In this document: one piece after another, positions 25,001-32,711 of the stretch | How the letters are laid out: each line of letters starts with the position of its first letter | How positions within the stretch are numbered: position 1 is the first letter of the stretch | Source of the DNA: Notospermus geniculatus | Lineage: Eukaryota; Nemertea; Pilidiophora; Heteronemertea; Lineidae | Length of the DNA stretch: 64,000 nt | Assembly (NCBI GenBank): GCA_002633025.1 | Contig: NMRB01000478.1 | Location: 83,751-147,750 of the forward strand | Direction: 5' to 3' | The notes under the pieces: model-generated | Seen by the model: only the letters and a program-made list of their open reading frames with translations | Databases searched by the model: none | Told to the model about the DNA's origin: nothing | Position numbers and translations under genes: made by a program

Positions 25001-27782
25001 TGCCATTGTTATCCGAAACGTCTACAGAAAATGAGAATATTTCATGCTGTCTGCATGGAAACTGAGCCAAATTGGAAGTATCCGATATTGATTCTTCTGT
25101 ACCGTAATTTAGTAAATATTGTCTGATATCCAATATCTCATCGTCCTGAGAAGTCAATGGCTGCTTCTGCTTCACGGGATGGAAATCATCGAGTTTTCTC
25201 TCTCTCGGCACATGGCTGTAACTCATCAAGTGAAACAGTGATTTATGTCAATTAATATTCAGGTACAGGTACAGGTACAGGTTGATGGTAGGCAAAGATG
25301 AGGGGAAGGGTATTCAGGCGAGACTAGGATCTGTCTCAGTAGTGACGTCTAGTGACAGCCAGAAGAAGTTGTAAGAACCCACAAATCCAGTGGTTCTAAA
25401 TCAGTCTGCCAACATTTGTTATTTTAGGTGCCTGTTCAAGAGGAAGAGGTTGATAAAACGTTTTGGGGTGAACTGGAATCTGAATCAGAGTCAGAGGAAG
25501 AATCCGAAGGATCGGAGTCTGAGGAGGAACCGGACAAATCAGGACTTATTACACCGGCTGATGGGTGTGTAAAAGACAGTACTTAGAACAAAGAATCCAA
25601 TATGGCTGCCAGAGCCACCATCTTGGGCTTCATCTGAGAATGGCGATAATCAGATGTGTTCCCCTCCAGTTGGAGGTCTTCAATCAAATAGAAGGGCCTC
25701 TTGCGTAGAAGCACTGGCTTACCAAGCAAATCATCATGTTTGTACTTTGAGATTCAAAAATTTATTCAACTGTAAATTAATCTAGCATTCTCCTTACAGT
25801 GGCCTGGTCACACCGAGTGGTTTAACATCAATACCTGCCGGCATGGAAACACCTGATATGATAGAGTTGAGGAAGAAAAAGATAGAAGATTTGATGGAGG
25901 GCGGTGAAACGCCTCAGTTGTATCAAGTACTGCCAGAAAAGAAGGCTGCCGTTGGGGCGCAGGCCATGATGGGATCAGCACATATGTATGATATGTCAGG
26001 GGTATGTATTGCTCTTCAGTATGGCCAGAGTGTTGCGGTAATTTCCTCCAAATAATTGCTGTCCAAGTTAAAACTGCCACTTTGCATGATTGGAGTTCTA
26101 CAGCAGCAAACAGGCAGTCTCTTATGGACATAGTAAAGAGTGGAGTGGTGGTGATTCCTTATTGATGTAACATATAATTGGTCTCGAAATGTGGGTTTTA
26201 TGTTATTGTAGATACATCCAATTTCTGGATGTAACTTGTGTACAGATTAGTTGATATTATTCTTTTTGTTATTGCTAGGTTCCGGCTGGTCCTCCCAGTA
26301 AAAAACAAGATTCACGAATCACAGAAGGTGTCGAGGTGGCGCTCAATCCCGAGGAGTTGGACATGGACACTGCAGCGATGCAGGCCAAGTACGACGAGAC
26401 AATGAGGGAGCAACAGTCACAGATCGAGAAAGAGGATCTCAGCGATATGGTGGCCGAGCATGCGGCTAAACAATCCAAAGTAAGTGACTGGGGTTGTGCT
26501 TTTATTCTTAGTAAAGGAAACTGGTTGTTATCATCTTACTCTATATTACAATACAAGGACTGGTTTTTGTCAGAGTCCAACTCATGACCTCCTTACTCTA
26601 AGCACTCCATGCCTTGGCTCTTAAAGGAGTTCGACACCGAAGTTGTAAACACTCACTCACTGGTTCTCTATCCACGGACGCCTGCGGTGCTGCCACCTAT
26701 TGTCGGTGATATGTACTGACGTAAATATCGTGAGTGAGTTGCATCGGACCGGGAACCAGTCTAACGATCACGGGTGCTGCCACCTGCACGAAGGAATAAA
26801 ACTAGTTTGCCGACCATATTTGTAAACAAACCAGCTTGTTCGCAACTTCGGCGTCTAACTCCTTTAAAGCAGTGTGAAGTGTGTTGCAGTTGTGAACTAG
26901 TGATATATTCTCCCAAAAGAAGGAAGCACTGTGGTCAGAAAACACAATTCTGAACTTTTTTTGTTCAATAGATGGAAGCACTGTCGTATGTGATCACACG
27001 GAACAATTATGAATTAGTAAATTGGCTACTGACCTACTTTTCTTGGCACTCAGCTGCGATCATAGATATAATCAACGTACTTTGATTCTGATGAATATAA
27101 CTGTAATAGCAAGAGCTTCATCCCGTGATTGAAGCTCTGGAAGGACGTTCTGACCTAGTGAATCACCATCACCCAAATCATTTTTTCCGTTTATTACTCA
27201 AATATTTATTCTAATTGGGTAATCATGGCAATCATGGTGGAATGAGTACCCAGTGCTATGGACCCACTGTCATTCCAAAGTAGGCCACTTGTATCAATTA
27301 ACTCTTATGGTGCCAGCATTATGATCAGGCAATTTTCAGTACTGTTGAGTGCCAAGTGAATAGGAAAATTTGGAGGAAGGTCGCTAGGTAGGAAGCTGAT
27401 ATGATATGATAACCTTTAGTACACTTACTTTAGTGTCGTTTACCGGTATATCATGAAAACTTCTAGCTGTCTGTGGGTTCATGCAAAAATCTGTCTTGAA
27501 AGATGTTTCAAAACATGACCATAGACTGTTCTGTTTCAGAACGAGAGGTCTTGTGCTTCCAATAGTTATTGATGGACGGAGGGCTAACTCTTGTAGATTG
27601 TACATGTATGGCTTTATGTTTCTAAGAAAAGTCTCTACTAGGCGTAACTGCAGCCTATTCCCTTACAGTTTGTACATGTAGGCATAATACTCATCTCCTG
27701 TTTGGTATCTTTACAGAAACGAAAGAAACAGCAACAAGACAGTGGTAAAGCTGCCAAGAAGTACAAGGAATTCAAGTTCTAG
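4024..27782 (+). CDS. SF3B2: Splicing factor 3B subunit 2 (SF3B2 / SAP145), complete multi-exon gene
   Basis: Scaffold subunit of the U2 snRNP SF3b complex that binds near the branch point and contacts SF3B4 (family knowledge). Exons, all GT-AG and phase-consistent: 4024-4126, 4367-4416, 5046-5082, 5384-5580, 5856-5915, 6235-6453, 6655-6834, 8659-9166, 9316-9584, 9926-10052, 10830-10966, 11358-11479, 11600-11678, 11886-12032, 12152-12307, 12869-13021, 13223-13462, 13686-13793, 13962-14069, 25428-25564, 25800-26001, 26279-26479, 27717-27782; about 1201 aa. A SAP domain (~14-48) is followed by Pro/Gln/Met-rich sequence to ~540, acidic stretches, DUF382 (~753-905, with VEMHDVTAQDPKLL and KIDIDYQKLHDAFF) and a PSP motif (~913-964, with PPPWLIAMQRYGPPPSYPN). 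The C terminus is KKYKEFKF. An in-frame ATG at 4033 is an alternative start. At roughly 1200 aa it is longer than the ~900-aa vertebrate protein, almost all in the N-terminal half. Confidence 0.96.
4879..4937. repeat. Nearly loop-free 59-bp palindrome in SF3B2 intron 2
   Basis: GATCAGAGCTATCCATTG and its exact complement are separated by one base, and the arms continue outward with two mismatches to CCTA/TAGG. Confidence 0.85.
6968..6968. other. Single-N contig join
   Basis: An N sits between two near-identical copies of the SF3B2 exon 6-7 region. The sequence just before it is an unrelated G-rich run. It most likely marks two contigs joined without merging their overlap. Confidence 0.8.
6969..8416 (+). 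repeat. Second copy of SF3B2 exons 6 and 7, probably allelic
   Basis: Exons 6981-7199 and 8171-8350 repeat 6235-6453 and 6655-6834 with only a few silent changes (for example CAC/CAT and GAG/GAA), and the flanking introns also match. Keeping both copies preserves the frame and would add 133 residues. The single N at 6968 and the near identity make an unmerged second haplotype more likely than a real exon duplication. The intron here carries a 775-bp element absent from the first copy. Confidence 0.75.
7349..8123. mobile_element. 775-bp element with ~300-bp terminal inverted repeats
   Basis: The ends read TAGTGGAGCAGA and TCTGCTCCACTA. The arms match over roughly 300 bp with scattered differences. 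The other copy of this intron (6605-6625) is uninterrupted, giving an empty site; comparison suggests a short target duplication of GTT. No transposase frame is present. Confidence 0.85.
8776..9000 (+). repeat. 24-bp coding minisatellite in SF3B2 exon 8
   Basis: About nine tandem units encode variants of the octapeptide EGPPPHQR-M/H (MEGPPPHQ). The repeats stay in frame within the proline-rich N-terminal region. Unit-number polymorphism is likely. Confidence 0.85.
9603..9770 (+). mobile_element. tRNA-derived SINE, family A
   Basis: Box A-like GAGTTGGCGTAGTAGAAAC (9609-9627) and box B-like GGTTGAATTCAC (9656-9667) are followed by GGGGCTCCAGTTTCCTCC, which matches the body of the element at 300-441. 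It lies in SF3B2 intron 9, sense to the gene. Confidence 0.6.
12391..12661 (+). mobile_element. tRNA-derived SINE, family B, with ATT-repeat tail
   Basis: The head GCGGTGGCATAATGGTTAGG (box A) and GGTTCGAGCCCCGGC (box B, about 12450-12464) look like a degenerate tRNA. A ~130-bp body and an (ATT)n tail at about 12624-12660 follow, ending near AATAAAG. This is the standard SINE layout. It lies in an SF3B2 intron. Confidence 0.75.
13109..13131. repeat. (TG)n microsatellite
   Basis: About eleven uninterrupted TG units in an SF3B2 intron. Confidence 0.95.
14070..15088. other. Start of SF3B2 intron 19
   Basis: Non-coding intron sequence. Apart from the MITE at 14734-14910 I see no further element. 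The intron runs to 25427 and hosts the antisense GPCR cluster. Confidence 0.6.
14734..14910. mobile_element. MITE family with AGGCAC-GCTC termini
   Basis: Begins AGGCACAGCTCCACGTGAG and contains CAATGGGCAACTTA-like and GCCCATAGAGAGCCAACTTAC motifs shared with 51731-51905, 52357-52539 and part of 61030-61140. The right terminus is degraded. Confidence 0.55.
15123..15398. other. Assembly gap, 276 N
   Basis: Run of N that truncates the first GPCR gene just after its DRY motif. A receptor's remaining helices need more than twice this length, so the stated gap size is probably not real, or the gene is broken. Confidence 0.98.
15399..15772 (-). CDS. Class A GPCR, N-terminal part (3' end lost in assembly gap)
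   Basis: About 125 residues from ATG at 15772 cover a short proline-rich N terminus, TM1 with GNIFN, TM2 with NLAITDL, and TM3 ending SFDRYLS at the gap edge. The DRY motif is canonical. No cysteine occurs at the usual top-of-TM3 position (3.25; a methionine by counting back from DRY), whereas a cysteine sits just before TM1 (KMCNHQ), as in the two relatives at 18717-19793 and 22494-23597. The frame beyond the gap (15089-15122) shows no receptor sequence. The gene is intronless as far as visible and antisense inside SF3B2 intron 19. The ligand is unknown. Confidence 0.85.
15773..17639. other. Intron/intergenic spacer between GPCR genes
   Basis: AT-rich sequence with no recognisable exon. Around 16040-16150 there is a short local repetition of CACCCTxTTTGAAxxT. 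Nothing else is evident. Confidence 0.55.
18070..18297. mobile_element. 228-bp MITE with CTGTAAAGCA termini
   Basis: Ends are CTGTAAAGCA and TGCTTTACAG, flanked by TA at 18068-18069 and 18298-18299. The paralogous unit has a single TA at 22437-22438, an exact empty site. The interior has repeated CGCGAAAATTTCC motifs in both orientations. Confidence 0.9.
18372..18686. mobile_element. 315-bp MITE with CCGTATTTTC end and ACTATAAGGCGCACC motif
   Basis: The left end CCGTATTTTCGTGAC is followed by GACTATAAGGCGCACC; the right end carries CTGCGCCTTATAGCCCAG and finishes TTAGGG. TA flanks both sides (18370-18371, 18687-18688), and unit 2 of the duplication shows an uninterrupted TA at 22505-22506. 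Termini of this type recur in many animal genomes (my recollection, superfamily not assigned). Confidence 0.8.
18717..19793 (-). CDS. Class A (rhodopsin-like) GPCR, intronless, copy A
   Basis: A 358-aa seven-helix receptor. GN (39-40) marks TM1, LAITDL (64-69) TM2, DRF (119-121, in place of DRY) TM3, and FICWLPF (247-253) carries the TM6 CWxP motif. TM7 has NSIIY (290-294) where class A receptors have NPxxY; the sister copy keeps NPIIY. The usual TM3 cysteine (3.25) is absent, but one cysteine precedes TM1 (19) and one lies in loop 2 (FVCHLDF), so a different disulfide is possible. A CCGGTA insertion at 18845-18850 adds Pro316-Val317 to the C-terminal tail relative to copy B. Large intronless tandem receptor expansions are known in sea urchins; membership is inference and the ligand is unknown. 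Confidence 0.9.
   Translation of the reverse strand: MVSTDKAGQPCGDFGLSLCSHQTGYSVIIIIAAIFTVLGNILNLSVLLMTKSLHNNPGYFMINLAITDLSAGLVLMATSIPLSVEGMWPATLMARNIHGFFAQLFVAVSIATLAAVSFDRFLSISNPLRYPSLMTTPRCILINVFCWVLNILTLLAPFFGFGAFRFNPQTFVCHLDFRSVTTVIYSYSLQIVPGMCVISFCYYKIFKITNRHVRDITALSKQMNNSALQPKKNKALITMAVTVAVFFICWLPFTIQQLILSLLPEDKKDSTPQILDFILTWLAISNSFMNSIIYCATYRDFRLGTIRLLRKLFCIPVNYCKNDISDLNSKSHVSTVEERVEPASPSGPHSKRIHAWTK
21270..21418. repeat. Partial third copy of the GPCR-flanking duplication
   Basis: From ACCAAAGTTTGGCCCCAG to TTTTCTGTGTCAGAT it closely matches 22246-22394 and, less closely, 17869-18020. No receptor sequence accompanies it. Confidence 0.8.
21721..21807. repeat. Dispersed ~87-bp repeat (inverted copy at 41930-42016)
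   Basis: TGTGCCATTAATACTGAA to CGTTCAATGCTGTGCTT is the reverse complement, nearly exactly, of 41930-42016, where it separates the two halves of a tandem duplication. It is probably part of a longer transposon family. Confidence 0.85.
22018..24290. repeat. GPCR segmental duplication, unit 2
   Basis: Paralogous to 17640-20440 including the receptor gene and both flanks. It lacks the two MITEs of unit 1 and the 6-bp CCGGTA at 18845-18850, so it serves as the empty-site reference. Confidence 0.85.
22494..23597 (-). CDS. Class A (rhodopsin-like) GPCR, intronless, copy B
   Basis: A 367-aa paralogue of 18717-19793, very similar throughout. It shares the N-terminal cysteine (LCSHQTGY), GN in TM1, LAITDL in TM2, DRF in TM3, CHLDF in loop 2 and ICWLP in TM6, but keeps the canonical NPIIY in TM7 and lacks the Pro-Val insertion in the tail (KLFCINYC). 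A two-base difference near the 3' end shifts the last residues, so this copy ends about 15 residues differently from copy A. Flanking DNA is duplicated with it. Antisense within SF3B2 intron 19; ligand unknown. Confidence 0.9.
   Translation of the reverse strand: MVSTDEADQPCGDLGLPLCSHQTGYIVIIIIVAIFTVLGNILNLSVLFLTKRLHNNPGYFMINLAITDLSAGLVLMATSIPLSVNGMWPATPTARNIHGFFAQLFVAVSIATLAAVSFDRFLSISNPLRYPSLMTTLRCILINVFCWVLNILTLLAPFFGLGVFRFNPKTFVCHLDFRSITTVIYSFCLQVVPGMCLISFCYYKIFKITNRHVRDITALSKQMNNSALKPKKNKALITMAVTVAVFFICWLPFTIQQLILSLLPEDKKDSTPQILDFILTWLAISNSFMNPIIYCATYRDFRLGTIRLLRKLFCINYCKNDDISELNSKSTVSTVEERVEPASLSGPHSKSGYTLGQNNVHCIYTIC
24308..24440. mobile_element. 133-bp MITE with CAGTCCACT termini
   Basis: CAGTCCACTCTCGTTATACC at the left and GGTATAACGAAAGTGGACTG at the right form the inverted termini. 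TA flanks each end (24306-24307, 24441-24442). The symmetry continues a few bases outward (ATTGTA/TACAAT), so the exact end is uncertain. Termini of this form are typical of pogo/Tc1-type elements. Confidence 0.8.
24443..25427. other. End of SF3B2 intron 19
   Basis: No gene recognised. A short inverted pair, CAATCTCGTACCCAGAGATT (24574-24593) and AAATCTCTGGGTACGAGATT (24861-24880), suggests another small element of about 300 bp. GTACAG repeats occur at about 25261-25279. Confidence 0.5.
26625..26863. mobile_element. 239-bp MITE flanked by TTAA
   Basis: Ends are AGGAGTTCGACACCGAAGTTG and CAACTTCGGCGTCTAACTCCT, flanked by TTAA at 26621-26624 and 26864-26867. TTAA target duplications are typical of piggyBac and Kolobok elements. 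It lies in the last SF3B2 intron. Confidence 0.85.
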
Positions 27783-28078
27783 TTACCAGAGTGTGGTTAT
27801 GGACAATTATCTACCGTTCATCTGGCTGGAGCATGTATAGATGAAGACAAGTTCAGGATTTTTTGCTCGGATGACCTTACAACTTTTCACTACCTATCAA
27901 TGATAAAGACGTATTGAGTGTTGATTGGTCTTGTTATCAACTGCACCTTGTAAAGCCAAAGTTCTATCTGTGTAAGACATCTTTATGGCATAATCATGTA
28001 GGACATCAGTGCTACGTTGATCGACTGTTCCACGTCAAGTTTGTGGATCATGATACGTGTTTATGTACATGTCGATGG

Positions 28079-28084
28079 AATAAA
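28079..28084 (+). terminator. Candidate polyadenylation signal of SF3B2
   Basis: AATAAA about 300 bases after the SF3B2 stop codon, in otherwise non-coding sequence. It is the first canonical hexamer downstream, hence the likely 3' end signal. Confidence 0.5.
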
Positions 28085-28165
28085 TTTTACTTATTCAACA
28101 TCTTTGCTTTTGATTTAATTGATGGTTCTTATCCAATCTTCCTATTTTCTCTCTGGCAAATCTTT

Positions 28166-28380
28166 AGTATCCAGGTGATAATGCAATAATTAATCTGTCA
28201 AAATTTCAGGCAAACCCAAGAAATCAGAGATGATGTAACCCTATAACCCAGGACAGATGGATTCAGAATGAATTTTTGTTTCCCGGTGATGATATAATAA
28301 CTGATCTTTCAAAATTTCAGGCATTACCCAGAAATCAGAGGCGATATAACCCAGGGCAGATGGATTCTGAAATTACGATC
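28166..28380. repeat. Diverged ~115-bp tandem duplication
   Basis: Two copies share TCAAAATTTCAGGCA, CCCAGAAATCAGAG and CAGATGGATTC in order. Divergence is moderate. It lies in or just past the SF3B2 3' UTR. Confidence 0.75.
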
Positions 28381-30680
28381 CCTATGAATAACTTTGGGAT
28401 TGGATATTCAGTGTCACTGGGTGACCAATGGAGAAGTCAGCATGATTTACTTGAAATATATACCAGTACTCTCGATACCTTTTGTCTCTGTACGTGATAT
28501 CTCCATGCACAGCCTAACATTCCAACATGGTTGCAATGCACTGTATCAAACAGAGAACCAAATGTCGAAATGGCATTACTCTCCCTGACTTGCTCCTGCT
28601 AAGCAATCAAACAACACATATTTATATACATGCATTTTATTTCTTTTCAGTTACGTAATAAATGTACAGTGTATATAAGCAGATAAAATAGAGATGAAAT
28701 ACTCCAGAGTATTCTTCTAGTCAAATTACCCACTTCAAGAGAAATGCCATGATTAATTCTATCTTTCAACTGCAAACAATACACATGTACATTGTATATT
28801 AAGCAGACAATTTCCGTAATTCACTTCAACGTTTCAGCAGTACAAATATCTGTTTGCTGGAAGAATGAGAGATTTTACAAATCTGGACGATGAATATTCA
28901 ATATCACTCTAAAATTCATAAACTGGTAATATGTTGTGCATAGAAACTTTAAATTTACTGAATACTGACTTCTTGGTTCAACTCTAAAATATAGTCTGAG
29001 TGTATTGTTCAAACACATGACACAAGTGCAAATACAGAGATTCCATTGTTCATGTACAGAAGTGCAATAGAAAATCAATTAGAGTGGTGACCTTTGTGGA
29101 TGAAAAGATCTCTTACAAAATACCGGTAATCCCTAAATTGGGATAAAACCTCCAAAACATCTTCAGAATTGTAAGGAATGAAAATAATCACTCCCCAGAG
29201 AAGAGAACCCCTGGGAACATGCTGCTGTTTTGAATCTCCTCATTGTACTATTGTACATGCAGGAATCGTTACAGTTGGTGTCATATATGATCTTTTCAAC
29301 AACAGCACTTTGAAAATATTTTTTATGGTAGCAAAAGATGAGCTAAACCACTGAATAGAACGACCTACCTAAACTTCAACAAGCTGGAATAATATGAACA
29401 CCTCTTTGTCAATCTCAATAAATAGCCTACAAAGAAGAGCTACCTTTAATGTCATGCATGCTTCTAATAAAATATGTAAAAAGTAGAACATTCAAATAGT
29501 AGTCAGAATATATAGGTCACTCTCTTGTATGCGTAATATGAGAAGTTATGTGATATCCAATTAAATGATGCAAAATCAAGTTAATCTATTTCAAGTAAAC
29601 CTCTATTGCCTCATGCTCTGCACCGAGCTGTTTGCAATGTGGAAATACACCAAATGTCATTGGTTTGGGGTAGCATTTGCCAGGTTCTTAGCATTTTCCC
29701 TGTTTTCAATATTCAGCGTACAGCATACAACTACATGGTAAAGAGGGATATAATATACCGGTACATGTAGTGATTTAACTTCGCTTCAAAACTTTTTTTT
29801 GAGATGGCAGTACACCCGGTACTGTCCACAGCTGACACCAGGATACAATACGGGTATTGTATTGAGAGGCAAGTGCCAAATGGCATTATCAACTCTACAC
29901 ACAATATTGGGTGAGGTAATGTACAGTAGAAGAAACCAGCATCCCGGAGAAATCGAAGTGAGTTCTCCCCTCTGTCACATGAAGAATGTAGGGATCAACC
30001 CGAGTGTTGATCCCAGCCGTCATCAATCAAACCAAGGGTTTAAAAGTGTGAAACAAACTTATTCATTGAATAATGCGTAAAAACTTGAAACGTAAAGCGA
30101 CTAGGGATCTTAGAATTTTTCTCAAACACCCTCTGTCCTCAAAGGGTTATATCAGCAACACTAAAAACAGTAACACTGACATATTAATTCTTATGAGAAA
30201 AGTAGCCATGGTCCCTATAAATGCTGAGAATCAACTTGCCTCATGATTGTAATCTGACCCTATACTTCTAGTGATGCACAAACTTTTTAAAGAACAATGA
30301 AACACATGCGTGTTCGATCACTTGCGCCTTGCTTGGAAAAGCTCGGATATTGCGCATTGTGGAGCATGCGCAGTGAGGCCGAGTAAACGAACGATGTCAC
30401 GCCTGTTTAAAGTAAAGTGTCATGGCGTCTATGAAGGGCCAAGTAAATGAACGGTCTCGCGCTTTGCTCTAGTAAAGTGGCATGGCGCCATAGCATTTAC
30501 TCTTTCTCCATTGGCTGAATCGGATTTGCTGCCATCTTTTCCCGAAGTAACTGGCTCAGGGGGAGGGAGTTCGTAGCGCCCAGGGCAACAGGCCCGACTT
30601 GGAGAACTTCCGGTAAATAAAATGCTGTCGTGCCAGACCGGCGTAGGCGCGAGTAAGAAATTGGCCATGCTATTTATCAT
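28381..30680. other. Intergenic, no gene recognised
   Basis: AT-rich sequence with several TACATGTA/TACCGGTA octamers (29757-29770 has both, overlapping). Around 30300-30500 related CATGGCG and AGTAAA motifs repeat (TAAAGTGTCATGGCG, TAAAGTGGCATGGCG). I see no exon. Confidence 0.5.
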
Positions 30681-30955
30681 GAACACAGAGAAGGATCCCT
30701 CTGGTCCTCTTGCGAACATTTCCCTCTGTTCTACGAACATAACAGCAATCCCTATACCGGTTATTCCTTATAGAATAAGATACATTACAGCAAATTTATT
30801 GCTTGACTAGGTCAGTTAAGTGTTCAGTAACTTATGGTACAGGTGTTGTATGTCAGCTCCCTTGACCCATTGGCATAAAATCTCATTGCACAGAACTCTT
30901 CCTTGGCTGTGTTCCCATTCAAACATGCAGTTGTAAGAGAGCATCAGTTCAAGTA

Positions 30956-31133
30956 CAGTGGAACCTCTCTATTAAGGACACCTTTGGGACTGACAAATGC
31001 TGTCCTTAATTGAGAGGTGTCCTGATTATAGAGGTTGAAATGAATAGAAATCACCAGTTTGGGACTGAACATTGGTGTCCTGATTACAGAGGTGTCCTCC
31101 TGGCAGAGGTGTCCGTTAAGGGAGGTTCCACTG
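30956..31133. mobile_element. 178-bp pogo/Tigger-type MITE, polymorphic
   Basis: Ends CAGTGGAACCTCTCTATTAAGG and TTAAGGGAGGTTCCACTG with TA at 30954-30955 and 31134-31135. The second copy of this locus has a single TA at 31731-31732 in otherwise identical sequence. It sits immediately downstream of the CD225 stop codon. Confidence 0.95.
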
Positions 31134-31136
31134 TAC

Positions 31137-31461
31137 TTATATGGGCCGTGGCAGAACATTAACAGCAAATGTCAATACCAAGACAGTGCCCACAAGTGCC
31201 AGGGTCAACACGAGGCCTACAATACTGAATATACACGCATGACGTCCTCGCCGACGGGCTTCCTCAAGACGATTCCGTTGCTTAGCACCACGTGAGAGGA
31301 GTGACGCAGCCAGGGCCATGGAACCACACCAAAGGTTACAGAAAATGCAGCTGAGAATTGATGGGATGAGGAAATCTCGTGGTGCTCGTTCCACCTGAGT
31401 TTGGACAACAAGAGGCTGGACTTCTGCTGGTGGGTTTCCCTCACCACCTGCTTGCGGTGGC
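31137..31461 (-). CDS. CD225/dispanin-family protein, 5'-truncated duplicate
   Basis: Encodes the same C-terminal ~107 residues as 31734-32159 (SILSCIFCNLWC, EEARRRGRHACIF, VNVLPRPI) and stops being homologous at the single N (31462). The duplicated 3' flank matches back to about 30683. It is best explained as the 3' half of the same gene from the other haplotype at an unmerged contig end rather than a second gene. Confidence 0.8.
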
Positions 31462-31462
31462 N
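31462..31462. other. Single-N contig join
   Basis: An N between two copies of the CD225 3' region. The left contig ends inside the coding sequence and the right contig restarts in the 3' flank. Confidence 0.85.
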
Positions 31463-31733
31463 CAGAGAAGGATCCCTCTGGTCCTCTTGCGAACATTTGC
31501 CTCTGTTCTACGAACATAACAGCAATCCCTATACCGGTTATTCCTTATAGAATAAGATACATTACAGCAAATTTATTGCTTGACTAGGTCAGTTAAGTGT
31601 TCAGTAACTTATGGTACAGGTGTTGTACGTCAGCTCCCTTGTCCCATTGGCATAAAATCTCATTGCACAGAACTCTTCCTTGGCTGTGTTCCCATTCAAA
31701 CATGCAGTTGTAAGAGAGCATCAGTTCAAGTAC

Positions 31734-32159
31734 TTATATGGGCCGTGGCAGAACATTAACAGCAAATGTCAATACCAAGACAGTGCCCACAAGTGCCAGG
31801 GTCAACACGAGGCCTACAATACTGAATATACACGCATGACGTCCTCGCCGACGGGCTTCCTCAAGACGATTCCGTTGCTTAGCACCACGTGAGAGGAGTG
31901 ACGCAGCCAGGGCCATGGAACCACACCAAAGGTTACAGAAAATGCAGCTGAGAATTGATGGGATGAGGAAATCTCGTGGTGCTCGTTCCACCTGAGTTTG
32001 GACAACAAGAGGCTGGACTTCTGCTGGTGGGTTTCCCTCACCACCTGCTTGCGGTGGCGGCACTGGCTGATAGTAATGCATTGGTATAGAAGCTTGTCCG
32101 CCAGGATACTGGGGTGGTCCTTGATACTGCCATACTGCTGGTGGATGTGGGTCAGACAT
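31734..32159 (-). CDS. CD225/dispanin-family two-helix membrane protein
   Basis: A 141-aa protein. The N terminus is rich in Pro, Gln and Tyr with a PPQY (PPxY, WW-domain ligand) motif at 15-18. APRDFLIPSILSCIFCNLWCG (about 60-80) starts the CD225 hydrophobic segment. A basic loop follows (KQRNRLEEARRRGRHA, 94-109), then TM2 (about 110-135). Cysteines at 72, 75 and 79 flank the first segment, where family members are palmitoylated (family knowledge). The start at 32159 lies 11 bases after a TTTTAG acceptor (32173-32178 on the plus strand), so a 5' UTR intron is likely. Roles in the wider IFITM/PRRT family concern membrane fusion and trafficking; the role here is unknown. Confidence 0.88.
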   Translation of the reverse strand: MSDPHPPAVWQYQGPPQYPGGQASIPMHYYQPVPPPQAGGEGNPPAEVQPLVVQTQVERAPRDFLIPSILSCIFCNLWCGSMALAASLLSRGAKQRNRLEEARRRGRHACIFSIVGLVLTLALVGTVLVLTFAVNVLPRPI

Positions 32160-32545
32160 CTCACCTGGCTCCTAAAATGAACAACAGAATAGCATTCTAA
32201 TCACTGTTTCAAAAACAAAACAAATTCTAATCTAAAGCAGATGTAAACAATCCAGATTTTGATATGTTGAATCAGGCACAGACCAGGCCACAGACAGATG
32301 AGATAGGCCTATTCTATTGGCCTAGGCTACTTACATGGACCATATCGTCATATGCCCTGTATGTTGGCGATGACATCATTATATTATGCCTGAAAGGAAA
32401 GAAAAAGCTGACAGTATACAATACAACCTAGCCCATATTCAGTTTACGGGAGTTACCAGGTTATGGTGACCGTTATTGTCCGCCACAACAACCCATGAGG
32501 ACTCCCAGGCCAGCTGACCTCCGCCTGCTCTGCTGAGATCGAGCA

Positions 32546-32711
32546 CAGGTGCCTGGAGGACTGTCACCAAATGGATTAAAACACACCAGGACGAGTACGG
32601 TAAAACTCGCTAGGGGTCATCGCCGGAGGCAATGCAAGCTACGACTCTTTGCGAGTTTTACACCTCCTGTCGTGTTTATAATCCTTTTTGTGACAGTCCT
32701 CCAGGCACCTG
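32546..32711. mobile_element. 166-bp MITE with CAGGTGCCTGGAGG termini
   Basis: CAGGTGCCTGGAGGACTG and its complement at 32694-32711 form perfect termini, and the inverted symmetry continues through much of the element. A clear target duplication was not found. Confidence 0.8.

Noticed and set aside
28196-28320. TTTCAGG acceptor-like sites in the 3' tandem repeat, considered as extra SF3B2 exons
   Set aside because: They lie after the SF3B2 stop and KKYKEFKF C terminus, and no coding frame with conservation follows.
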